From Coix lacryma-jobi var. lacryma-jobi (Eukaryota; Streptophyta; Magnoliopsida; Poales; Poaceae): a stretch of DNA of 64,000 bases. The notes below the pieces were generated by a model that was not told the origin of the DNA, searched no databases, and was given only the letters and a program-made list of their open reading frames with translations. Positions 28,906 to 39,022 of this stretch are shown here, piece after piece. Where the stretch lies: positions 166,712-230,711 of the forward strand of contig VDCT01000849.1 in assembly GCA_009763385.1 (NCBI GenBank), read 5' to 3'. Numbering within the stretch: position 1 is the stretch's first letter; the number at the start of each line of letters is the position of its first letter. Position numbers and translations under genes: made by a program.

Positions 28906-30620
28906 CGAGCAAGGGCGAACATGGGCGCAAGCACGACTCCAAGTACAAGGAGAAGCACGTCCCCCCAAGGCACAAGAACGGGGCGGCTTCGACAAAGAGT
29001 ACATCAAGAAGAAGTACTTGGAGAAGCAGCAAGCTGAGCAGCGTGCGTTCTTCGCCACGCTCAGCGACGTCGATGGCTCGGATGACGACTCCGCTGGCTC
29101 CAGCGATGACGAGTCCGTGAAGAAGAAGCTGGAAGACAAGTTCAACGGCTTGTGCTTCTTCGCCGGCGACGGAGGCCTGTGCACCATGGCGCTCGGAGAT
29201 GAGGTCGACGGCGAGCCGGAGCGTACCCCTCGGAACGACGACGACGGACACCTCCCAGGTATCTCTCACCTACGACGAGCTTTCCTCCGAGGTTGAGAAG
29301 TTGACTGCTGCCCTCCTTAGCCAAGATAAGTTGCTTAGGCGTGCCGCTAGAGAGCGCAAGGAGTTTAGGCAGAAGTGGGAGGACACGGTGAAGGAGCTTG
29401 AGTTCGCTCGGTCCACCGTGGTAGTGTCGTCGGAGGAGGCGGAGTGCGAGTCGTGCACCGCGCACATGACTGACCTTCTCACTCTGAGAGGTAAGTATGC
29501 TGCGTTGGTTGGAGAGGTGGATGAGCTCCGTGCTAGGCCGCAGCTGTTGGGTGCGTGCAAGACTTGTCCTGTCTTGCAATCTGAGTTGGCAGAGAAAAAT
29601 GCCAAGCTTGAGTCTTTAGAGAAGGCCAGCTCAGTTAGCACTTGTGTCTCGAGGTGTGCTTTGTGTGAGGGCCTGGAGATGGAGATGGCCAATGTGAAGC
29701 ATGGCAAGATGCAAACCGAGGAAGAAAACACATACCTTCGGTCCATCTTGTCATGGGTCTCCAGTAGTGAGCCGCAGCTCGGGATGATGATCTCCCAATT
29801 CAAGCGAGCTGTTGGTACCCCTGGTGTAGGTTTTGCTCAGAGTGTTGATCTCTCAGCTTTTGGGAAGATTGGAGAGTCTAGTTGGTCTGAACCCATGTGA
29901 GAAGCCCAATTCCACCACTACTCCCAAACTTGTCAAGCTTCCACTCAAAGAGCCAGCCAAGCCTATCACCAAAGATGGTGTGGTTGAGGAAACCCCGAGA
30001 GCTCCTCCCAAGAACCCAGTTGGGCACCCAAGCCAAACCACCTCAGAGAACAAGCTTGATGCTATGCCACCCATTCGTGAGGAGTTGCCACAGAAGGGCA
30101 AAGGCAAAGTGAACCACACCCATAGTTCTGGTCACCAACAACCCCCTTTGCGTGCGGTGAGGTATAGTGTGATTTCTGGGAGGGATGGTCACTTGATCGA
30201 GTTCTGTTTCCGGCGCAAGCGAGAGGCGCGCCGTGCTCGGGAGATGGAGAACCCGGACATGTACCATCCAGCTCATGGTGGACATGTGCCGAAGGCTCAG
30301 GGAGAGAGCTGCTAGGTCCGGACGTCAAGGTCCCCGGCCTAGGCAGGAGATGAGAGCCCCTAGGAGGGAGACTAGGCCTAGAGGTCCAGCACCTCAGTTT
30401 GTTAGGCCTAGGCAGGAGAGAGCTCCAAGGAGAGACGCTAGAGCAGTTGAGCCCCAGGCTCCTAGGCGTAGATCTCGTAGAGAGCGTGCCCGACGGGGTC
30501 CTGCTTTTGCAGGTAACGGACCCCGTGGCGGAGGCTTTGTTGAGCGCTTTCCCCCACCGCAGTGTGAGTACCGCGGTGAGCGCTTCTTCCCTAGCGGACC
30601 ACGTTTTTCAGCGTGGTGAT
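28906..30620 (+). pseudogene. C2 gag C-terminal coiled-coil and Arg-rich region
   Basis: After the knuckle comes an acidic segment (DVDGSDDDSAGSSDDESVKKK) and a coiled coil (SSEVEKLTAALLSQDKLLRRAAR). A Cys-containing segment (CESCTAHM, CKTC, CALCEG) and a long basic Arg/Pro/Gly tail follow (about 30300-30600). The open frame 29199-29900 is the longest intact piece. Long gag tails with coiled coils are typical of Sireviruses. Confidence 0.75.
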
Positions 30621-30768
30621 CGCTTCCCTCGTAAACGTGCTAGGAATGGTTTTTACACTAACCCTTCTTTTGAGCAGCCGGCCCAACACTGGTTTTCCCC
30701 TTATTTCACTAACCCAGTGTTGGACCGTATGCTCACCCTATGTCTTTTTATTGATGTAGGTAAGACGG

Positions 30769-31047
30769 TTGGAGGACATTTGGTTGGTGGATTCCGGTTG
30801 TTCGATGCACATGACCGGAAACCCCAAGTGGTTCTCCAGCCTTAGTCCAGTCGCCGGAAAGGAGTACATAACCTTCGGCGACAAGAGCAAAGGTAAAGTT
30901 TTATCCGAGCTCCGTGCGGTTAATGAGCACTTTGTGTTGCGCGATGTTGCTCTGGTTTCTAACCTGCATTTTAACTTGCTTTCTGTTTCGCAACTTTTGA
31001 TGAGGACTATGAGATTCGTTTTAAACCGAACCTTAGTCGCATCTTAG
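30769..31047 (+). CDS. C2 protease
   Basis: WLVDSGCSMHMTGN is the aspartic protease active site, preceded by a short Arg-rich gag tail. ITFGDKSKGKV and LVSNLHFNLLSVSQL follow as in C1 and C3. The frame ends at 31047, where the C1 copy continues, indicating a local frameshift. Confidence 0.8.
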   Translation: MEDIWLVDSGCSMHMTGNPKWFSSLSPVAGKEYITFGDKSKGKVLSELRAVNEHFVLRDVALVSNLHFNLLSVSQLLMRTMRFVLNRTLVAS

Positions 31048-31059
31048 ATCCTCAGGGCG

Positions 31060-31830
31060 ATCTTGTATGTCTGATTTCGCCCTTTGGGAAAGTCTTTCGC
31101 GCGAATTTCTCGGAGTCATTTGGTTCTTCTCGCTGTCTTTTGGCTAGTCCTTCTTCCTCCGATCTTTGGAAGTGGCATAGGAGGCTCGGTCATTTAAGCT
31201 TCGACTTGCTTGCAAGACTTAGCTCACTTGGCCTAATCCGAGGATTGCCCAGGCTTTCGATGGAAAAGGATTTGGTTTGTCATTCTTGTAGACACGGGAA
31301 GATGGTTGCTGCTCCCCACCATCCGGTGACTAAGGTCATGACCTCGCACCCCGGAGAGCTTTTGCACATGGACCTTGTTGGTCCGGCTCGGGTGAGCTCG
31401 GTTGGTGGCAAGTGGTATGTTTGGTTGTTGTTGACGACTTTTCGAGATATTCGTGGGTCTTCTTTTTGACTGAGAAGACTGAGACTTTCTCCTTCGCTCG
31501 CAATCTGATTTTGCGTCTTCAGAACGAGTTCCCTTTGAACTCGATGCGAGCTATTAGAAGTGATAATGGTTCCGAATTCAAAAATTCGGATTTGAGAAGT
31601 TTTGTAACCACCTTGGCTTGGAGCATCAGTTTTCTTCCCCCTACACACCGCCCCAAAATGGTGTTGTAGAGAGGAAGAATCGGACCCTTGTGAGATGGCC
31701 AGGACGATGCTTGATGAGCATAGGACTCCTAGCGCTATTGGGCCGAAGCTATGAACACTGCATGCTATATTTCCAATCGCATTTTTCTGAGAGCTTTCTT
31801 GAAAAAGACTTCTTCTGAGTTGCGTTTTGG
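31060..31830 (+). pseudogene. C2 integrase core
   Basis: HHCC domain (WHRRLGHLSFDLLARLSSLGL, CHSCRHGKM) at 31160-31310. The core follows with MDLVGPARVSS, SDNGSEFKNSD and YTPPQNGVVERKN. Two frame changes near 31430 and 31600 separate the catalytic residues. Confidence 0.85.
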
Positions 31831-32162
31831 CAAACTGCCCAGGTGAGTTATTTTCGAGTTTTTGGTTGCCATTGTTTTATACTCAAAAAGGGCAACTTGG
31901 ACAAATTGAGTCTCGTTCTTCTGACGGTGTGTTTTTGGGTTATGGCACCACACTCGAGCTTATCGTGTACTTAACCTTGACACTAACCGAGTCATGGAGA
32001 CTTCAGATGTCACCTTCGACGAGACTCTTATTTCTCCTTCTTCCCGTTTTGAGCGTGCAGGTGATCATGAGGATGGAGAGCCTCTTTTTGATGACGAGGA
32101 CGAGGGTGCTGAAGGTATGGATGATCCAGCACCCCCTCCACCTACCGCGCCGCAAAGAGCGG
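31831..32162 (+). pseudogene. C2 integrase-RT linker, left of the C3 insertion
   Basis: The segment holds the integrase C-terminus and the acidic linker (EPLFDDEDEGAEGMDDPAPPPPTAPQ). The reading is cut at 32162 by C3 and resumes after 45582. Confidence 0.75.
32158..32162 (+). repeat. Target site duplication AGCGG, left copy (C3)
   Basis: AGCGG directly precedes the C3 LTR and is repeated exactly at 45578-45582. Confidence 0.95.
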
Positions 32163-33680
32163 TGAAAGGATCAAGATGCCCAAGAGGGGGGGTGAATTGG
32201 GCTTTTCTAAAACTTCTTGCAATAACAAAACCTATCAAGCCCCAATTAACCCCCTAGTGCCTAGAAGTGTGTATGACAAGAATCAATAGCACAAAAGATT
32301 ATCACTAAGCCAATTCTACTCTAGCATGACAATTCAATTTGGGATGAACAACAAGTGTAATGCGGAATTGAATTGCTTGAATGTAAATGCGTAAGTAAAG
32401 AGTAGAGATGACTCGACGATCTTTTTGCCGAGGTATCGAGGTGTCGGCACACCCCCCTAGTCCTCGTTGGAGCACCCGCGCAAGGGTATCGCTCCCCCTT
32501 GATCCGCGCAAGGATCAAGTGCTCACTACGAGCTGATTCTTCGCCACTCCGGCCCGGTGAATCGCTCGCTACCGGTCACAACTTGCTTGGGTCATCCACA
32601 ATGCCTCCGGATGATCACCAAGCTCTCCGATCGCCACCAAGCCGTCTAGGTGATGCCGATCACCAAGAGTAACAAGCAAGAACTCTCACTTGACCAACGC
32701 AAGGCTAATGAGATGGGTGGATGCACACTTGCTACTCTCTACTCACTAATGAGGTGTTTGATCACTCAACTATCAAATCTCTCAACCTCACTAGGCCTCT
32801 TGCACTCACTTGCAATCACAATGTGTTTGGGAACCTTTCAAATGAGCAAGAGTCACAGCATGAATGAGGGGGAGGCATATTTATACCCCCCAACTCAAAA
32901 CATGCACGAAGGGGTAAGTCCAGCCAGTTACACACTGACCGGACGCACCTGTCGGGGTGACCGGACGCGTCCGGTCAGTGTCTAACGGCTACGTGACGTT
33001 AGCCCTGACACCAGTACGATACACTGACCGGACGCACCCATGCGTCCGATCACCACTGACCGGACGCGTCCGGTCATCAATTTCCCTCTCTGGAACCTCT
33101 CTGGACGCGACCGGACTCACCTCCTGGTGCGTCCGGTCGAAAACTGAAGAGCGTCCGGTCGAAGCCAAGCCTGCTTCTTAGCCAAACAACTGACCGGACG
33201 CACGCCCCAGCGTCCGGTCATTAGGGTTGAAGCGTCCGGTCACATTTTGAAGTCCGAAACGACTTCGGTTTGCGACGCTCCCTTCACGAACTTTCTTCCT
33301 TATGATCTTAGGGACCTTTCTAAGCTACCTAGGGCTTTGGTTAACAAGTGTGCACCACACCTAACTCAAAAGTCTCACCTAGGTCAAGCTACTCATTCAA
33401 ACCCCTCTTTATAGTACGGCCAAAGATAAAGCAAAGACCTATGCTACTCTAAGTGTCCTTCAACACCAAATGACACTTAGCACTAGCCTATCACCGTCTT
33501 CGTCGTCCATCCTTTGAAGACCGAACGAATTCCATCGCTAAGGGGGCATGAATACCATAGTGCCCTCACGATCATCATTACCATGACCTAACTCAACTGT
33601 TTCTGCAAAACACACGTTAGTCATAGTAATTTACCGTTGTCATCCAATCACCGAAACCCATGGGGGCCTAGATGCTCACA
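32163..33680 (-). repeat. C3 3' LTR (1518 bp)
   Basis: It begins TGAAAGGATC and ends GATGCTCACA on the plus strand. It has a TATAAATA box on the minus strand at 32876-32886 and CCGGACGC(GTCCGG) palindromes at 32935-33245. It holds no gene. Confidence 0.95.
32876..32886 (-). promoter_or_regulatory. TATA box of C3 LTR
   Basis: The minus strand reads GGTATAAATATGCC. It is repeated in the right LTR near 44770, which is the copy that would drive the element. Confidence 0.6.
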
Positions 33681-33697
33681 ATCTCCCCCTTTTTGGT
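33681..33697 (-). promoter_or_regulatory. Polypurine tract of C3
   Basis: The minus strand reads CCAAAAAGGGGGAGAT directly before the LTR start TGTGAGCATC. AAGGGGGAGAT is the conserved Sirevirus PPT. Further copies occur at 34130-34140 and as AGGGGGAGC near 34103 and 38115. The stretch 33698-34158 otherwise holds only AT-rich non-coding sequence. Confidence 0.85.
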
Positions 33698-34158
33698 GAT
33701 TGATGACAACCTCAAGTATGTTTGAAAGAGAGGTGAGGTTTTCAACAACTTGTTTCATATAAGCATGTGACAATAAGATCAAAGGGGTTAGGCATGCTTA
33801 TACGAACCAAGTCCACATAAGTACTCAACATATAAGAATTAACACAAGTACTTATGAACGAGCTCATTTATCGGAGTATAAGTGCGGAAGCAAAGTAAAT
33901 GAGCATAAGCAAGTGACATGTATAAGATAACGAGTGAAGCATGACATGTCACAACTGAGCATAAACGAGTGACATGAGTATATAACAAGTGTAGCATCAC
34001 ATGTCACAACCAAAAGACATACACATATCGTACGGGTGCCAAAAGATAAACATGTATGCATATGAGTGCAAGATCAAACAAAAGAACCGAAACCCTCTCA
34101 CAGGCTCCCCCTACGTCTAACATACGCTCTCTCCCCCTTTGGCATCAAAGACCAAAAC

Positions 34159-36744
34159 CTAAGGGTCGGAAGGCGGGAGTGGAGCAGACGAGCCGGGCGA
34201 CGAGGTGCGCGGAAGAGTCTCGAACTGAGCCAGGTAGGTCTCCTCGTCGGACGACGTACTGTGAGCTGACTGACCCTCTGACACTGGACGTGAAGGAGGA
34301 GCGGTCTGGGTCTGCTCAACTGTCTCTGGAGCGGCCTCTGGAAGAGGGTCCACGGTCTCAGTCGCGACCACTGACACTGTCAACGAAGTCTCAGGAGCTG
34401 AGCTGACAGGAAGAGTCTGACTCTGAAAGGTCGGCGGCTCGGACGACGCTACTGAGGAAGGTAGTGTCTCTGTGGTACCAGTAGCTGGAGCAGGAGCTGG
34501 AGCTGAGGTCACCGGCAACTGAAACTCGGCCGGTGTAGGCAGGCCGGTGAGCTCGCTAAAGGAAGCCTCCAGACTCCTCGGTGTCACTAGGACCGACTCC
34601 GTCTGAGTAGGAGTGAAGCCTGACTGGAGCGGGTGTGAACCCTGGCAGCTGCCCTGGCTGAGGTGAGGTAAACCACTGCGGGTACTGAGGGAAGGGCGAG
34701 ACCGTCGACGGAGGCACTGACGTGAAGTAAGAGGTCGACGGTCCTGGCTGCTGCAGCTGAAACTGTGACGGCGGAGGTAACTGTGGAAGAGCCGCCATCC
34801 TCTCCATGAAGGCAAGAGTCTGAGTCTGGAGCTGAATCATCTGCCGCTGGAGAGCGTCCTGGCGCTCCTGTGCCTGAGCTGCTGCCACTGCCTGTGCCTC
34901 TGCCAGGCGAGCCTGCTCCTGTGCCTGTCGGCGCTGCTCCTCAGCCTGACGCTGAACCTCCTCAGAGAGACGGGACTGCTGCTGCTCCATCCGAGAAAGT
35001 ATAGCTAGAAGAGCTGGATCGGAGCCGGCCATACGCGAGGAGGAGGCCTCGGAATCGTGAGTCCCTGTGGACACATCCTCGGAAGAGGAGCGTAGTCGTC
35101 ATCGGTGCTGTCAGACGGGAACTCATCGTCAGGGTCCTCTCCCTCTGCCTCTAGTGCTGCAAGCTCAGCCTCTGCCAACTGACTGACAGTCTCGTCCTGC
35201 TGTGCCTCTGTCTCGGTGACAACGGCCTCTGGCGCTGACCTCTCGGACGAGTGTCTGGACGGTCCCCGGCAATCTGGCGAGTGTCGTACACGGGGAACTC
35301 CGTCGGAGACTGGAGAAGCTCTGGAAGCAAACCCGGAATAAGCCGCCTCAAAAGGTAACAGATGATGTGAGCATAGGGAAGCTGGCGGTGACCCTTGAAG
35401 CCCTCGGCCAATGTGTCCTCCATCTCAGAAATAATGACATCCCAAATGTCAAACTCTAGCTGTGAAACCACAGGTGGTGAACTAACCAGATCTGGATACG
35501 TGTCAGCCCCTCTCTGTAGCCTGTCCGGGGAAGAAGAGTGCGCCTCATGACCTCGTTCACGAGACGGGCCGTCGGCGTCAAGTCACGAGGACGCCGGCTG
35601 GACCCCTCGCCGAACGGCTCCCGGAAGCAGGCACGAACCAAGTCCGCTGGTGGAATCTCTCCTGCGTGAGGTCGCCTGGGTGGCTCGGTCTCTCCATAGC
35701 AAACGGTGTGCACTCTAGTCGGGTACGCGGTCAAACCGAGGTACTCTCTGGCACGTGAGCTGTAGAGCCTGTAGGACCTCCCCCTGAGAGCGAAGTGGAG
35801 GAACCGGTGATCCGGGGAGATCCATAGGGATGCGTAAAACTGTCGCACCCAGTCCTCGATGTACAGGCCACCCCGACCAAGTAGATCTGCCAAGCCAGGT
35901 AGGTATGAAAGCATCGGTCGGATGGCCTCACCAGCAACTGCAACTATCGTCTCCAGCGGGCAAACTCTGTGGCACGGATGTGGACGCCGCTGTTGACATA
36001 GGCTCTGTAAAAATCCTCCTGAAGAACTGTGTAAAAACCCTCGGCGGCCTGAGGGTGCCTGGCAGCGGGGAACCACTCCTCGTACGGAATCAGACGTAGA
36101 GCCTGACCTGACGTGTGTCGCCGCCCGCAGGTCCAAGTGCTCCACAGGTGGGGGTCCCTGTGGCCTCGGAGGGTCGTCCACCCCGCCTCTGTCCCTCAGG
36201 TCGAGGAGAAACCTGAGTGCGAGCACGGGTAGACCTACGGAGAGGCTGCTGAGCTGGCTGCTCCTCTGGCTGGTCCTCTGGCTGACCCTCTGCCTGGGCC
36301 TCTGGAGCAGAACCGCCGGCTGAAGCTGCGGCGAGGGCTGAAGCTGCCTCGGACGGAAACTGAAAGTCCGGAGGGAGGACGTCAGCCGGGTCGTCAAGGG
36401 AGTACTCGTGACCGCGGACCCGGACGACGCCACCCTCTGTCTGAAGTAAGGCCTGAACCTGCTGCTCTGTAAGGAGATCGCGAATGCGCGTAACAGCCTG
36501 CTGACTACTGCCCTGACCGGCCTGCTCTGTAGAAGAGTCGTGAATCCGCAGACCACCGGTGGAACCACCCTGCTCTGCCTCTCGGCTGCTCGAGCCACTG
36601 CAAGCGCAATCTCTGAATCTCGATCGCGGCGCTTGCGCTTCTTGGAGACGAGCTTCTGAGGCCGCTTCCCCTTGTCGCCAGAGGGAGGGGCGGGGGAGGA
36701 GGATCGTCCCCGGGACCTCCGCCGACGTTCTTGCAGCGAGCCAT
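34159..36744 (-). pseudogene. C3 third ORF at the env-like position (frameshifted)
   Basis: Starting at the ATG at 36744 (MARCKNVGGGPGDD), a series of overlapping minus-strand frames encodes one roughly 860-codon protein. It has a Pro-rich start, a strongly basic KKRKRRDRDSE patch that could be a nuclear signal, a Gln/Glu-rich stretch, and a central domain around 35150-35950 (RFLHFALRGRSYRLYSS, then LVHHLWFHS and IWDVIISEMEDTL). A Gln-rich coiled coil (about 34800-35030) and a Pro/Ser/Gln-rich tail follow. The central domain resembles the 'putative plant transposon protein' family (PF20167) by memory of its pattern. I see no signal peptide or clear membrane segment, so envelope function is unsupported. 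At least four frame changes. Confidence 0.55.
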
Positions 36745-36829
36745 CGCTACAAGAACAGAGCAACTGCCACTAACTGCTGCCAACTGCCACTGAGAATCAC
36801 AACCACTGACAAGACGCACTGCCACTGAG

Positions 36830-36985
36830 GACCACTGTCAAGTAAACCAGAAGACGGGACTGAACCTCAGAGGCTTGGCCTCGTTCCGTATCCGCGGGCT
36901 TGGCCCGGATTTAGCTGTCACTGCCACTGCGCACTGAATCGGACCGACTCGCTGCAAGAGAGATAGGGATATATATAAGCATATA
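36830..36985 (-). promoter_or_regulatory. Candidate promoter or leader of the C3 third ORF
   Basis: The minus strand has a TATATATA run at 36968-36980, about 230 bases upstream of the ATG at 36744. A TCTCTTGCAG (possible 3' splice site) follows near 36950. This could give the third ORF its own transcript, but read-through from the 5' LTR with splicing is equally possible. Confidence 0.3.
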
Positions 36986-36999
36986 ATCTAGAGATAAGA

Positions 37000-37600
37000 G
37001 GCCCTATCGGAAGCAAAGCATAGTGAGATGAGAAGAGAGGCGTGGCGTTGCTACCTGACGAGACACGATGAGCCGACGAAGCGTAGGTAAGACACCGACA
37101 CGTGCGGGCACCAAGATGTCTCGCCGGAAGGATCTGCGCGAGAAAACGGCCAAAAAAAGAGTTAAAACAGCCGGAACATTGGTTGAGACATTTCGCCGAA
37201 CACCTGGTGGGCAGGGTATATGGAGAGGGGTGGGAAGCTCACTGCGGAGGGTCGGCCGGAGAGAGGACGAGCCGGAGAGGAATCCGATGGGAAGAACGCC
37301 GGCGAGGAGGAATCCGGCGGGGGAACTCCGGCGAACAGCGAGGGCCGGCGAGCTGGGGGGAGGGGGCGGGGCGGGTGGACACGCGAGGGTCGGGCGGGGC
37401 GGGGAGGGGGGGGAGAGGGGCCGGGGGAGAGCGGGCGCGGAGGGGAGCGGGCACGCCGGGGGCGAGGGTGCGGCAGGGAGAGGGCAGGCGGGGGCGAGGT
37501 GGTGCGGAGGCGGGAGAGACGGCGGCACGGGCGCTGGCGCGACGAGGAAGAAGAAGAGGTGAGGCCCACGTGTCGGTTGGATGAGAGTTATTGCGCTCGT
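37000..37600 (-). other. GC-rich, gene-like block inside C3 (possible captured host fragment)
   Basis: On the minus strand this block is pyrimidine-rich and over 70 percent GC in its middle. It starts near a CACGTGGGCC motif at 37565-37580, a combination common in grass gene promoters. The C/T-rich run resembles a grass 5' untranslated region, then AAATGTCTCAACC near 37190, and a T-rich stretch ending TCTCGCGCAG near 37135 that resembles an intron end. An open frame of 212 codons (37004-37642) is low-complexity Pro/Ser. None of this is typical of Copia elements. Capture of a host gene fragment is an inference. Confidence 0.4.
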
Positions 37601-37604
37601 TAAG

Positions 37605-37880
37605 TGACGACCGGACGCACTGCTCGAACTGACCGGACGCACGGCACCCAGCGTCCGGTCACGAACAGAGAGCTCCCGAACGCGATTTCCACGACCGGAC
37701 GCGTCCGATCAGACATGACCGGACTCACCCAGCGTCCGGTCAACCGCTGGCAATGGACCGGACGCACGATCAAATTCCTGACCGGACGCGCCGAAGACAC
37801 TGTTCACTTGCGCGCGCTCTGCACTGACCGGACGCACCCTATGAGTCCGGTCGCAGCGTCGTCCGGTCACAGGGAAAACA
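37605..37880. repeat. Internal block of CCGGACGC palindromes in C3
   Basis: At least twelve GACCGGACGC or GTCCGGTC motifs lie between the GC-rich block and the pol 3' end. The spacing and phrases ('gagtccggtcgc', 'acgaccggacgcgtcc') resemble the R-U5 part of the C2 LTR rather than the interior of a Copia element. Confidence 0.6.
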
Positions 37881-38360
37881 CAGTTTTGACTCGATTTTTC
37901 GCGCCGACTTCTCCCAACCAAGTTCCAACTCAAATAAGAAGCAAATAAACACTAGTTGGAACCTAGAGGAGTGACCTCTCTCAAACCCTCAAATTTTTCA
38001 AATAATTTGCCATAGGCTAAGTTAAATTTTTAGATAAAATAGGCAATAAAGCTCCAAGGAGACAACATGTGGCCACCAAAACTAGGGGTCTTAACCAATT
38101 AGAGCCTCAAATGCTCCCCCTAGCGGTGGACGAACACAGCGGTTGCTCAAAACATAACCGAAAAGAAACGACAAAGCAACAAACATGCATATGCAATGCA
38201 AAGCGGAATTTGAATCTAGGTTGCTTGTCAAGTTTGCTCATGGGTAAGCTTCTTCACACGCTTTTTAGGGCGGTTATCTTAACCACGTCTGACAAGCCTA
38301 TGTGCATAGCATAATTTAAACATGGCATATGATACAATGCAATGCAAAGACAACCCCCTT
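37881..38360 (-). other. C3 non-coding spacer between pol and the CpG block
   Basis: AT-rich, with no ORF. It contains a PPT-like GCTAGGGGGAGCATTTG on the minus strand near 38109-38125. Otherwise I see nothing. Confidence 0.5.
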
Positions 38361-39022
38361 TCACCTTTTGACAAAGTTACTTAGATCAAGCACATTGAGC
38401 TCACTTCGCAATCTACAAAGGGTGCTCTCATCTAGGGGTTTTGTGAAGATATCCGCCAATTGATCTTCGGTTCTAACTCCCTCTAAGGATATATCTTTCT
38501 TGGAAACATGATCTCTAAGGAAGTGATGGCGAATATCTATGTGCTTTGTGCGCGAGAGTGTTGAACCGGGTTGTTAGCAAGCTTAACCGCGCTCTCATTG
38601 TCACACAACAAAGGTACCCTTTCTAGAACTACACCATAATCTAAAAGGGTTTGCTTCATGTAAAGGATTTGTGCACAACAAGCACCCGCGGCTATGTATT
38701 CCGCCTCGGCGGTAGACAAGGCCACACTATTTTGCTTCTTTGAACTCCATGACACTAGAGATCTCCCAAGCAAATGGCACCCTCCGGATGTGCTTTTTCT
38801 ATCAATTTTGCAACCCGCGTAATCCGAATCGGAATACCCAACGAGTTGGAAGTTAGCTCCTTTGGGATACCAAAGGCCAATGCTTGGGGTGTGCTTGAGG
38901 TACCTAAGGATTCTCTTCACCGCTATGAGATGTGATTCCCTAGGATCGGCTTGAAAACGAGCACACATGCACACACTAAACATGATGTCGGGCCTAGATG
39001 CGGTCAAGTATAAAACTACCAA
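38361..39022 (-). CDS. C3 RNase H
   Basis: This is the end of Copia pol: TASRPDIMFSVCMCARFQADP, then RNase H with GYSDSDYAGCKIDRKSTSG, GRSLVSWSSKKQNSVALSTAEAEYIAAGACC and LLCDNESAVKLANNP. A one-base shift at about 38565 leads into another frame that carries the usual LADIFTKPLDE-type end and a stop at 38361. All catalytic acidic residues appear present. Confidence 0.85.

Noticed and set aside
34159..36744. Envelope glycoprotein
   Set aside because: No signal peptide, no membrane segment and no cleavage motif could be seen. Only the position matches the env-like ORF of Sireviruses.
37068..37603. Long plus-strand Gly/Arg-rich ORFs
   Set aside because: They are products of extreme GC bias in the block, with frames open on both strands and no domain.
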